A program made the position numbers and the translations under genes. DNA of 64,000 nt from the NCBI GenBank assembly GCA_949289935.1, contig CASEQD010000002.1, positions 65,847 to 129,846 of the forward strand, written 5' to 3'. The stretch comes from an uncultured Pseudomonadota bacterium (lineage in GTDB: Bacteria > Pseudomonadota > Alphaproteobacteria > RF32 > CAG-239). The notes under the pieces are model-generated. The model was given only the letters and a program-made list of their open reading frames with translations. It did not search any database and had not been told where the DNA came from. Below are positions 27,047 through 34,869 of this stretch, piece after piece; position 1 is the stretch's first letter; every line of letters starts with the position of its first letter.

Positions 27047-28678
27047 CTATCCATTAATAAACCTTTCTTGTTTTTCGAAAATATCATATTTAGAAGCTAT
27101 TTCAAATAGTTTTTGCAGGTTGACGGTTAGAGAACCATCAAGAATCTGGTTGACTATTCTTGGCGAGAGATAAGCAAGGTTTAGGTATTTATAAATTGTG
27201 CGTTTGGAGATGTGTTCTTGCTTGGCGATGTCATCGGTTGCCATACCGTTTTCGTAAAGTTTTTTATATCGCCAAGCGTAGGCGAAGGCTCTAACGATGA
27301 GGCGGTTGTTGTCATTGATGCTCATCAGTCCGACCTTTCCGGCATTATAGACATTGCTTGACAGCCCGCGGTTGATGACCACTTGTTTTTCATAGATGAT
27401 TTGATTGTTGGCATTATCAGCAATAAACTCCAGCGGGTTGTTGCTTTCATTCAGCGAATCGCCGGTATAGGCCGAGAGGATTATCGGATCGGTATTAAAG
27501 AAGAAGGTCAGGCGATCTTTTTGATAGATGATTTTGTTAATGAAGTTGCGGATAAAATTGCGTTGTGCGAAATAGTCCATATCGTTAAAGTTTATCAGCT
27601 TTAGAGCCATTGCGCTGTCTTTGTTTAAGCCATTGAGATTGCCGTTAAGAATCTCAATAATGGCATCTTTGGCGAGCTTATCAATTTGCTCCGTGGGTAA
27701 GAACAAGCCCTTAATAGAATAGTAATGTCGTTTGGTGGCTTTCTTTTTGCTGTTAGCTTGATTGGTAAAAATAGTGCCATTGGCATCAAATAACTTGCCG
27801 GTCAGCAGGTTATTGTTTCGGTTCCTTGTATGATTGCCGCAGTTGTCATTTTCTTTGAGCTTGGCTTGTACCTTTTCCCACAAATCTTTTGATATGATAG
27901 CCTCATGCTGTCCTTTGAATGCTTGTCCGGTGCGTTTATTTTCAATCATGCCGAGGTATAATTTTTCATGTAGTAAGCGGTGGAGTGCGGATATTTTAAA
28001 AGGTTTGCCGCCCCTCTGTTCGCCTTTGTTGGTTATCCAGCCTTTATGTTTGAAGCCTTTAATTTCAGCAAATTTTTCAAGTTCTGCCAGCGAGTCGCAT
28101 TGCAGATAGCCTTCAAAAATGCTGCGTATCTGTTCGGCTTCGACCGGATTAATGACTAGTTTTTTATCTTTAATATCGTAACCAAGTTTGGGAACACCGC
28201 CCGTCCATAGGCCTTTGGCTTTACTGGCACGGATTTTGTCACGGACACGTTCTGATGATACCTCTCGCTCGAATTGTGCAAATGACAGCAGCATATTTAA
28301 GGTCAACTTGCCCATGGAGGTTGATGTATCAAAAGCCTGAGTAATTGAAACAAAACTGCAGCCATATTTATCAAATTCTTTCATCATATTGTGGAAATCC
28401 ATGATGGAGCGTGATAAGCGGTCAACCTTGTAAACCACCACCGTTTGAATTAACCCCCGGCGGATATCCTCTAACATCTGTTTTAATGCCGGACGTTCCA
28501 TGGTGCCGCCGGAGATGCCGCCATCGGTGTAGGTTTTGAAATATTCCCAGTTGTTAAAGGCTTGAGACATAATATAACTGCGGCAGGCGTCTTCCTGATT
28601 ATGCAAGGAGTTAAACTCAAGTTCCAAGCCTTTTTCGGTAGATTTACGGACATAAACCGCACAATTTACTCTAACCAT
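27047..28678 (-). CDS. Large serine recombinase (integrase)
   Basis: This 543-residue protein is a large serine recombinase, which would integrate and excise the element. The catalytic domain covers about residues 1-150: nucleophile Ser13 in YVRKSTEKG, GGISGGTMERPALKQML near 53, KVDRLSRSIMDF near 85 and FAQFEREVSSERVRDKI near 133. A recombinase domain (PKLGYDI near 160 to 250) follows, then a zinc-ribbon-like region that seems to lack a full cysteine set, and a long C-terminal region ending in a helix-turn-helix-like segment (ISKRTIYKYLNLAYLS near 500). It overlaps the DUF2924 gene by 8 bases. Confidence 0.92.
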   Translation of the reverse strand: MVRVNCAVYVRKSTEKGLELEFNSLHNQEDACRSYIMSQAFNNWEYFKTYTDGGISGGTMERPALKQMLEDIRRGLIQTVVVYKVDRLSRSIMDFHNMMKEFDKYGCSFVSITQAFDTSTSMGKLTLNMLLSFAQFEREVSSERVRDKIRASKAKGLWTGGVPKLGYDIKDKKLVINPVEAEQIRSIFEGYLQCDSLAELEKFAEIKGFKHKGWITNKGEQRGGKPFKISALHRLLHEKLYLGMIENKRTGQAFKGQHEAIISKDLWEKVQAKLKENDNCGNHTRNRNNNLLTGKLFDANGTIFTNQANSKKKATKRHYYSIKGLFLPTEQIDKLAKDAIIEILNGNLNGLNKDSAMALKLINFNDMDYFAQRNFIRNFINKIIYQKDRLTFFFNTDPIILSAYTGDSLNESNNPLEFIADNANNQIIYEKQVVINRGLSSNVYNAGKVGLMSINDNNRLIVRAFAYAWRYKKLYENGMATDDIAKQEHISKRTIYKYLNLAYLSPRIVNQILDGSLTVNLQKLFEIASKYDIFEKQERFING

Positions 28679-29123
28679 GAGCCGCCTCCTTTAATACCCG
28701 TTTGTTATTTAATCCGAAGAAGTCATAACCGGAGACCTTTATGCCGCAGATTTCTTTGGCTGTAGCGGATAAGGTTTTATAATGCTGTCCGTTGTAGATA
28801 AAATCGTTGGCTTCCGCGATAGTGACTTTATATTGCCGACCAAGATAGGTCTTAATGATTTCGGTACCGGGATGCAGGTTGTATTTGGTCTTATAAACCT
28901 TAACTATACACTCATCGGGGTTTTCGGCATATTTTTCCAGCTTAGTCAGGTGCTTGCGTTCAATTTTAAGATTGGCATTTTCGCAGGCGATATAATACCA
29001 TAGCGCGCGGAACTGTCGTTCATAGGGACTGTTATGATACCGCGCCCATAGTTCAGCTTGTTTCTGGTGATTTAGCTTTTTTAATTCTTTAGTGCTTTTC
29101 GGCAGATAAATCTTCTTTCTCAT
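28671..29123 (-). CDS. DUF2924 family protein, recombinase partner
   Basis: The 150-residue protein has the DUF2924 signature in its C-terminal half: HPGTEIIKTYLGRQYKVTIAE near residue 80, FIYNGQHYKTLSATAKEI near 107 and GYDFFGL near 133. Genes of this family are regularly found directly upstream of large serine recombinases in alphaproteobacterial prophages and islands; an accessory role in recombination is often suspected but unproven. Here it is co-transcribed with and overlaps the recombinase gene. Confidence 0.85.
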   Translation of the reverse strand: MRKKIYLPKSTKELKKLNHQKQAELWARYHNSPYERQFRALWYYIACENANLKIERKHLTKLEKYAENPDECIVKVYKTKYNLHPGTEIIKTYLGRQYKVTIAEANDFIYNGQHYKTLSATAKEICGIKVSGYDFFGLNNKRVLKEAAHG

Positions 29124-29355
29124 CAGTCAACTCCTTGTTTTAGCGTATTTTGTAAGTTCAGTAACGCTTACATGAGACAAGAAGTCAACTCTAATAGATA
29201 GCTTAGACAAAAAACAAGATGTGTAAAAGCTGGTGTCACACGAAAGAGCTTGCTTCTAATACATTGTAAATAAATAAAAATTTTTTGTATACTATATACC
29301 ACGTTTTTCTGAAGAGGAAAAAGCCTTGTTTAGACAAAAAAGTAAGGAGTAAATC

Positions 29356-30690
29356 ATGTTTAACAAGCATATAAAAATTGAATATACAGCCTTGGAAAAT
29401 CTTAACCCTTATAAAGGAAATCCTAAGGTTCATGATGAGAAACAAATTCAGCAAATCGCTAAATCGATTGAGCGTTTTGGTTTTAATAATCCCATTTTGA
29501 TTGATGAAAAATCAGAGGTAATTGCCGGTCATGGTCGTCTGTTGGCCGCAAGGCTGTTGAAACTGGAAGCAGTTCCGGTAGTTCGTCTCATACATCTTTC
29601 TGAAGCGGAAAAACGGGCTTATCGCATAGCAGACAATAAATTATCGGAGAATGGTCGATGGGATACGGATTTGTTGAAGCTGGAATTTTCAGAAATTGAG
29701 AAACTGGCTCTGAATCTAGAAGATGAATTGAATCTGGATATTACCGGGTTTGATTTTAAGGAGATAGATGTTCTTTTGGCCGATAATAAACCTAACGAAA
29801 AAGCGGATGAAAAACTTAATTCCGTTCCGTATGTGCCTGAAAATGAAATAGTCAGTCAACACGGCGATGTCTGGCTTCTGGGAAAACACAAAATTATTTG
29901 CGGAGATTCATTGCAAGAGGAAACATATCAGCGTTTGTTTGAAGAGGTTAAAGCCAATATGGTTTTTATTGATCCGCCGTACAATGTTAAAATTCAAGGA
30001 CATGTTTGCGGCGCAGGTCAAACGAAGCATAAAGAGTTTGCTTTTGGTTCCGGCGAGATGAATGAGGCTGAATTTATTTCGTTTTTGAAAACATCAATGG
30101 CGAATATAGCCAAATATTCTGCTGAAAATTCCATTCATTATGTTTGCATGGATTGGCGGCATATATACGAGCTGCTTTCAGCGGCGAGGGATATTTATCC
30201 TAAAATGCTGAATATGGTGGTTTGGTGCAAGAAAAACGGCGGAATGGGAAGTTTTTACCGTTCGCAGCATGAGCTGATTTTCGTTTTTCAGCATGGCAAA
30301 GGTTCTCATGTTAATAATGTGGAGTTAGGCAAGCATGGGCGCTATCGGACGAATATCTGGCACTATGCCGGTGTTAACAGTTTTGGTTCCGAACAGAAAA
30401 ATCTTAAAATGCATCCAACCGTTAAGCCTGTGGAATTAGTCCGCGATGCGATTTTGGATGCTTCTAAACGCGGCGATATTGTGCTGGATGCGTTTCTCGG
30501 CAGCGGAACAACGCTGATTGCGGCGGAAAAGGCCGGACGCGTTTGTTATGGAATCGAATATGAGCCCTTGTATACCGACACAATTATCCGCCGATACCAT
30601 GAACTGACCGGAAATTTGGCCATTCATCAAAGTTCGCAAAAATCATATGAGCAATTATTGCAAGAAAAATTGGAGAGAAACAATGAATGA
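29356..30690 (+). CDS. ParB-like and DNA methyltransferase fusion
   Basis: This 444-residue protein joins an N-terminal ParB-like nuclease domain (residues about 5-125: NPYKGNPKVHDEKQIQQIAKSI, VIAGHGRLLAA, RAYRIADNKLSE) to an N6-adenine or N4-cytosine methyltransferase (about 170-440). Catalytic motif DPPYN is near residue 206 and the cofactor-binding motif FLGSGTTLIAAEKAGR near 379, so it is a permuted beta-class enzyme. A clear ribosome site (AAGGAG) precedes the ATG. No restriction nuclease lies beside it. It overlaps the DUF5681 gene by 8 bases, so it belongs to the packaging module. Confidence 0.9.
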   Translation: MFNKHIKIEYTALENLNPYKGNPKVHDEKQIQQIAKSIERFGFNNPILIDEKSEVIAGHGRLLAARLLKLEAVPVVRLIHLSEAEKRAYRIADNKLSENGRWDTDLLKLEFSEIEKLALNLEDELNLDITGFDFKEIDVLLADNKPNEKADEKLNSVPYVPENEIVSQHGDVWLLGKHKIICGDSLQEETYQRLFEEVKANMVFIDPPYNVKIQGHVCGAGQTKHKEFAFGSGEMNEAEFISFLKTSMANIAKYSAENSIHYVCMDWRHIYELLSAARDIYPKMLNMVVWCKKNGGMGSFYRSQHELIFVFQHGKGSHVNNVELGKHGRYRTNIWHYAGVNSFGSEQKNLKMHPTVKPVELVRDAILDASKRGDIVLDAFLGSGTTLIAAEKAGRVCYGIEYEPLYTDTIIRRYHELTGNLAIHQSSQKSYEQLLQEKLERNNE

Positions 30691-31054
30691 AAGCGGTTAT
30701 AAAAATCCGCCCAAACATTCGCGATTTCAGAAGAGGTGTTCGGGTAATCCGGCTGGGAGGCCGAAAGGAAGCAAAAACACGCTGAAACTTCTGGATGCTG
30801 TTTTGGAACAGAAAATCAAAATCCAGCAAGAGGGCAAAACCATCAGTATTACCAAAAAGCAGGCAATGCTGATGCAATTGGTCAATGCTGCGGTAAAAGG
30901 CGAGATTAAGGCCATTGCGGCGCTTTTCCCGTATATGATACAGCTAGACATGAAAGAAGAGCAATCTTTAGAAACAAGCAAATTGTCTCTAAGCGATGAA
31001 GAAATTTTACAACAATTTTTAGAACAAAATAAACAGGAGAGCCAAAATGACTAA
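30683..31054 (+). CDS. DUF5681 family protein, possible small-terminase partner
   Basis: The 123-residue protein opens with the DUF5681 signature SRFQKRCSGNPAGRPKGSKN (residues 13-32) and continues as a helical, charged protein. Such genes sit directly upstream of large terminase genes in many prophages; a small-terminase-like DNA recognition role is a reasonable inference. The ATG at 30683 is supported by GGAGA 8 bases upstream and by the overlap with the methyltransferase stop. It overlaps the terminase start by 8 bases. Confidence 0.85.
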   Translation: MNESGYKNPPKHSRFQKRCSGNPAGRPKGSKNTLKLLDAVLEQKIKIQQEGKTISITKKQAMLMQLVNAAVKGEIKAIAALFPYMIQLDMKEEQSLETSKLSLSDEEILQQFLEQNKQESQND

Positions 31055-32573
31055 TAAAAATCTGGTTAAAAATGCGATATTACGCCAAAGTTTTTCAAGC
31101 TTTGTACAGAAGTGTTTTTATGAATTAAACCCATCAGAAACATTTATAAAAGGCATGTATATAGACTTATTATGCGATCAAATCCAAAATATGATTGAGG
31201 GAAAAAATCAGAAATTGATAATCAATCTTCCTCCAAGATATTTAAAATCGGTCATATGTTCTATAGCTTTGCCTGCGTTTATTTTAGGGCATAATCCGTC
31301 AGCCAAAATTATGTGTATCAGCTATGGTGAGGAGTTGGCTTCCGACTTAGCGGCAGATTGCAAGTGCGTTATGGAGGCGGACTGGTATAAAGTCCTTTTT
31401 CCTGAGACGAGAATCCGGGCAGATAAAAGATCTATTATGGATTTTGAAACGACAAAACACGGTGGACGGTTTGCAACGACAATTTCAGGAGCGGTCACAG
31501 GTCGTGGTGCAGACTGGATTATTATAGATGATCCGCTAAAATCAGGCGATGCCTTTTCTGATATACAGAGAGAAAAAGTTAATGAACTCTATGGAAATTC
31601 CGTCATCTCCAGACTTAATGATAAAAATACAGGAAGAATACTTGTGATAATGCAACGTTTACATATGCATGATTTATCTGGTTTTCTGTTTGAAAACGAT
31701 CCTGATTTTAAATCTGTTGTTTTGTCTTTAGTTGCGGAACAAGATGAAAAATGGCAAATAAAAAATCATATTACCGGACAGATAACTATATATGAGCGAA
31801 AAAAAGGCGAATTATTGCATCCCCAAAGAGAAGGAGAGCGTATTGTGGATAGTTATAAAAATTCGATGGGAAGCTTTGCTTTCTCAGCACAATACCAACA
31901 AAACCCTATATCGGTTGGCAGTGGTATAATAAAACCTGAATGGCTTAAATACTATACCTATCCAGGAAGATTGGATAGGGTTCTTCTATCTTGGGATACA
32001 GCGGCAAAAACCAATGACAATTGCGCATACTCTGCTTGTGTTGTTGTCGGATTAGGAAATGATAATAAGTATTATTTGCTTGAAGTTATCCGGGAAACGT
32101 TGGAATTTCCAGATTTAGTAACGAAGGTTGAAACTGTGCATCAAAAATTTGAAGAAATATTTTATAATCGGACGATAACTCTTATTGAAAATGAATCTTC
32201 CGGTATTCAGCTCTATCAAATGTTGAGAAATAAAATATCGAATATAAGACCCTGTTCTTGCCATCGCTCGAAGGAGCAACGATTTAATATCGTCAGCCTG
32301 AAAATCGAAAGAGGGGAATTGTTATTACCGACTGAATACAAAGATTGGTTTAATGATTTTAAGAAAGAGCTGTTAGCTTTCCCTTATTCTTCTTTTAAGG
32401 ATCAATGTGATGCGCTGAGTCAGGCTTTAAACTACTGCAATGAGAATAATATTCAAGCAACGCCCCAAATGGCGTTATGCTCCAGAGGAACAGGCTATGG
32501 ACATGCCGATAGCAGCCATCTTGCCGCAAGATATGAGCCCCAAAAATATATTTTCGGAGGAAAGTTCAGATAA
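31047..32573 (+). CDS. Phage terminase large subunit
   Basis: This 508-residue protein is a terminase large subunit: an ATPase and nuclease that packages phage DNA. The N-terminal ATPase domain has NLPPRYLKSVICSIALPAFI near residue 59 (Walker A in the LKS form usual for this subfamily), KIMCISYGEELASDLAADC near 90, GAVTGRGADWIIIDDPLKSGDA near 148 with Walker B, and VIMQRLHMHDLSGFL near 200. The C-terminal RNase H-like nuclease shows LLSWDTAAKTND near 312 and LIENESSGIQL near 380. Both domains look intact. It is not followed by portal or capsid genes. Confidence 0.93.
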   Translation: MTNKNLVKNAILRQSFSSFVQKCFYELNPSETFIKGMYIDLLCDQIQNMIEGKNQKLIINLPPRYLKSVICSIALPAFILGHNPSAKIMCISYGEELASDLAADCKCVMEADWYKVLFPETRIRADKRSIMDFETTKHGGRFATTISGAVTGRGADWIIIDDPLKSGDAFSDIQREKVNELYGNSVISRLNDKNTGRILVIMQRLHMHDLSGFLFENDPDFKSVVLSLVAEQDEKWQIKNHITGQITIYERKKGELLHPQREGERIVDSYKNSMGSFAFSAQYQQNPISVGSGIIKPEWLKYYTYPGRLDRVLLSWDTAAKTNDNCAYSACVVVGLGNDNKYYLLEVIRETLEFPDLVTKVETVHQKFEEIFYNRTITLIENESSGIQLYQMLRNKISNIRPCSCHRSKEQRFNIVSLKIERGELLLPTEYKDWFNDFKKELLAFPYSSFKDQCDALSQALNYCNENNIQATPQMALCSRGTGYGHADSSHLAARYEPQKYIFGGKFR

Positions 32574-32587
32574 GCAGTTTTTAGAAC

Positions 32588-32923
32588 TTACTTGCTGGTT
32601 AGTGTGTAATTATCTATGAAACTTAATAGAGAAACGAGTTGTTTTTCATCCATAAAATCTAATTTACGGATGATTTTTTCTTTAGTTTCTTGAAGATAAG
32701 GAGAATTATCTTTTAAGGAAGCGGTAATATCAATATCCAAAACATAAAGCAGCTTGTATAGGCTGTAAGAACGTGGATTTTGTTTTTGATTCTCTATCAA
32801 ATTGATGGAAGAATAATCCATTTCGCTTAATTCTGATAATTTTTCGCTGGAAAGTTTTTTAGCCTGACGATTCTTTCGAATGGAATCGCTAACCAGCCTT
32901 AAAAACTCTTTTTCATTAAGCAT
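32588..32923 (-). CDS. XRE family transcriptional repressor
   Basis: The 111-residue protein has an N-terminal Cro/C1-type helix-turn-helix (about residues 8-65: FLRLVSDSIRKNRQAKKLSSEKLSEL, LIENQKQNPRSYSLYKLLYVL, here in parts) and a short C-terminal tail with no peptidase domain. Its stop is 15 bases from the terminase stop. Two 18-bp inverted repeats lie in its upstream region, so it probably represses its own promoter and the divergent cargo genes. Confidence 0.88.
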   Translation of the reverse strand: MLNEKEFLRLVSDSIRKNRQAKKLSSEKLSELSEMDYSSINLIENQKQNPRSYSLYKLLYVLDIDITASLKDNSPYLQETKEKIIRKLDFMDEKQLVSLLSFIDNYTLTSK

Positions 32924-32942
32924 GCTTCACCCCTTAAAAATA

Positions 32943-32994
32943 TATTGGGATGATACAATAGCTTTTTTGATAAAAGTATTGTGATAAAACAATA
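32943..32994. promoter_or_regulatory. Two matching 18-bp operators between the XRE gene and the cargo genes
   Basis: Inverted repeats at 32943-32960 (TATTGGGATGATACAATA) and 32977-32994 (TATTGTGATAAAACAATA) agree at 15 of 18 positions and share half-site TATTG. Their starts are 34 bases apart, close to three helical turns. They lie 20 to 71 bases upstream of the XRE start and before the divergent gene at 33045. Confidence 0.65.
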
Positions 32995-33044
32995 TAATTT
33001 TATTGACTAAACAAAATAATTAAACCAACATAAGGATAAATAAA

Positions 33045-33338
33045 ATGGCGTTAGTTTACGTTACGGATTATATATATCAGGCGGATATAAAAGTATTTGC
33101 CGTCAATGAGAAGTATCAGGCTGATTTATGTTTTTTCGAGGTTGATCGAGATTACAAGGCCAATACGGAGGCAAAATGGTTTTTTGAAGATAAGGACTAT
33201 AAAGCTACGGTTAAAATATATTGGGTTGAACATGAGTATCAGGCAGATCTGAAAGTCTTCCGTGTTACGCAGGAACACCTAGCCGGTTGGCAAAAGAGCC
33301 ACCGTTTGATTACAAGATTGGGAAAATACACATATTAA
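33045..33338 (+). CDS. DUF6150-like repetitive beta protein
   Basis: The 97-residue protein consists of about five copies of a YxADLKVFxV unit: YQADIKVFAV near residue 9, YQADLCFFEV near 22, YKANTEAKWFF near 35, YKATVKIYWV near 49 and YQADLKVFRV near 61. It ends GWQKSHRLI. This is the layout I know from DUF6150 proteins, function unknown. The units alternate polar and hydrophobic residues and should form beta strands. It is the first gene of the cargo block controlled from the XRE operator region. There is an AAGGA ribosome site. Confidence 0.72.
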   Translation: MALVYVTDYIYQADIKVFAVNEKYQADLCFFEVDRDYKANTEAKWFFEDKDYKATVKIYWVEHEYQADLKVFRVTQEHLAGWQKSHRLITRLGKYTY

Positions 33339-33350
33339 AGGAGATAAAAA

Positions 33351-33599
33351 ATGACAGAGGAAGTTAAAAAAGAAACCCCAAAAACAAAATTGCCCGGCTT
33401 GCCACCGCTGGCTGCGTTTATTTATGCGGTTCTCATTTTTATTATGACCATGGGGTACCTTAAGGTATTTCTTATTATGGGTTTCAGGATGAATCCTGAT
33501 GAAGCCGGAATGTTGTCATTTTTTGCGGGAGCGTTTTTTGCCTATATCGGCAACAGAGGCGTTAGAGCCATGTTTAAGCTGAGAGAACTGTCGAAATAA
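33351..33599 (+). CDS. Small two-helix membrane protein
   Basis: This 82-residue protein has a charged, Pro- and Lys-rich N-terminus and two hydrophobic segments (about residues 23-45 and 51-66), followed by a basic tail. Size, topology and position in a phage-like element would fit a holin, but there is no endolysin beside it, so I leave the function open. It follows the DUF6150-like gene by 12 bases with a strong AAAGGAG ribosome site. Confidence 0.7.
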   Translation: MTEEVKKETPKTKLPGLPPLAAFIYAVLIFIMTMGYLKVFLIMGFRMNPDEAGMLSFFAGAFFAYIGNRGVRAMFKLRELSK

Positions 33600-33611
33600 A
33601 GGATGTAGGTT

Positions 33612-34424
33612 ATGGTTAGGATATTGCGCACAGTAACTTGGAACTTTGGCTACGGTTCTGTTGGTTCACCCAGCAAGAACAACAAGACGAAAGTTCAAAA
33701 AGCCCTTGAATATCTACGGAAAAATAATGTGGATATTATTTTGGCGCAGGAAATTTTTGATCCAAGCGAGTTGCGGTGTCTTTATCCTAACCAGATTTAT
33801 TCTGACATTCCCGTTTATAATCCGCAGGGGCAAGGATTATGGGGCGCGATGGATTTTTCGATCGATACGAGCAATAACAATAGCCGCCCTAAATGGGGAA
33901 CGGCGATATTGGCTGCCGAGAATATCAATTTGAACAAAATTGAGTTAAAATATAGCACAGCCTATCCGGGAAGCATGACTGTTGCACAGATTGCAGGAAC
34001 GGATATTGCCGTTATTTCCATGTATGGCAAAAATGTCTGCGATTATGAAAAAGTAACGGCTTTTTCGTATCTGGCCAATCTGCATCGCTGTTTATCCGAT
34101 ACCGCGCCGCTGCTGGACGGTTTTTCGTCTGCCAAAAGATTTATTATTGCCGGCGATTGGAATGCCGGGCCGCAATGGGATAAGGGGAAATCGCGCAAGA
34201 ATTTTAACTTTTTTGAGCGGCTGGCAACCTTTGACCTCAAGGATTGTTTGGGGCATTTTCCTGACGGCGGTTATGAAACAACATTTAAACATAACGGCAA
34301 TAGACAGATAGACTGGATGTTTGCCAGCCAGACGTTTACCGCTCATAATCCGCGTGTTGATTATACGGCGGAGATTGAGGATTTATCTGATCATTACCCG
34401 ATAATTGCGGAATTTGAGATATAA
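33612..34424 (+). CDS. Endonuclease/exonuclease/phosphatase family protein
   Basis: The 270-residue protein has the EEP fold of DNase I and related phosphodiesterases. Catalytic segments are visible: TWNFGYGS near residue 8, IILAQEIFD near 41 (metal-binding Glu), GDWNAGPQW near 181 and SDHYPIIAEF near 260 (catalytic His). There is no signal peptide. Whether it cuts nucleic acid or another phosphodiester is unknown. It is within the cargo block, 12 bases after the small membrane protein, and ends 10 bases before the next start. Confidence 0.85.
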   Translation: MVRILRTVTWNFGYGSVGSPSKNNKTKVQKALEYLRKNNVDIILAQEIFDPSELRCLYPNQIYSDIPVYNPQGQGLWGAMDFSIDTSNNNSRPKWGTAILAAENINLNKIELKYSTAYPGSMTVAQIAGTDIAVISMYGKNVCDYEKVTAFSYLANLHRCLSDTAPLLDGFSSAKRFIIAGDWNAGPQWDKGKSRKNFNFFERLATFDLKDCLGHFPDGGYETTFKHNGNRQIDWMFASQTFTAHNPRVDYTAEIEDLSDHYPIIAEFEI

Positions 34425-34434
34425 AGGAGTAACA

Positions 34435-34857
34435 ATGCCATTTTTATGCTTTTTTCTTAGTTTTATTGCTCCTTTTGCTGCATATGCCCAAAATGACAGT
34501 TCAATGGAAGCAGATTCCGGTGGGTTGGTTTCTGTCGCATTTCCGGTTATCGTTATTTGTTATGTCGTTTTCAATATTATAGGCTTTATTTGGAGATATC
34601 GCTGTCCGAAATGCAAAAAATGGTGGGTAATGCGGCAAGAAAAGAAGAAACTGCTAAACACTGACATTGAAACTGAAGTCAGAAAAGAAGAAATAAAAGA
34701 CAATAATGGAAATGTGCTGCGAGTGGAGGAAATAAAGGTTCCTGTATTGGTTCATCATTATGAAATTTGGCAAAAATGTAAACGGTGCGGACATCTTGTT
34801 AGGCATCTTGAGGATGAAAGGGAAGAAAAATATGACCGGACAACGTTCAAATCATGA
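34435..34857 (+). CDS. Unknown membrane protein with zinc-ribbon cysteines
   Basis: The 140-residue protein has a signal-peptide-like N-terminus (to about residue 19, ending AAYAQ), a membrane segment near residues 34-54, then CPKCKKWWVM near 62 and CKRCGH near 121, two CxxC pairs that could form a zinc ribbon split by a 50-residue charged insert. I recognise no family. The start at 34435 has AAGGAG 7 bases upstream and is preferred to the open frame from 34405. It belongs to the element's cargo block. Confidence 0.68.
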   Translation: MPFLCFFLSFIAPFAAYAQNDSSMEADSGGLVSVAFPVIVICYVVFNIIGFIWRYRCPKCKKWWVMRQEKKKLLNTDIETEVRKEEIKDNNGNVLRVEEIKVPVLVHHYEIWQKCKRCGHLVRHLEDEREEKYDRTTFKS

Positions 34858-34869
34858 AAGGAAGCTTAT

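Noticed and set aside
33045-33338. Repeated units first taken for a CRISPR-like array
   Set aside because: The repetition is at protein level (YxADLKVF units), with variable DNA and no spacers. No CRISPR array is seen anywhere in the window.
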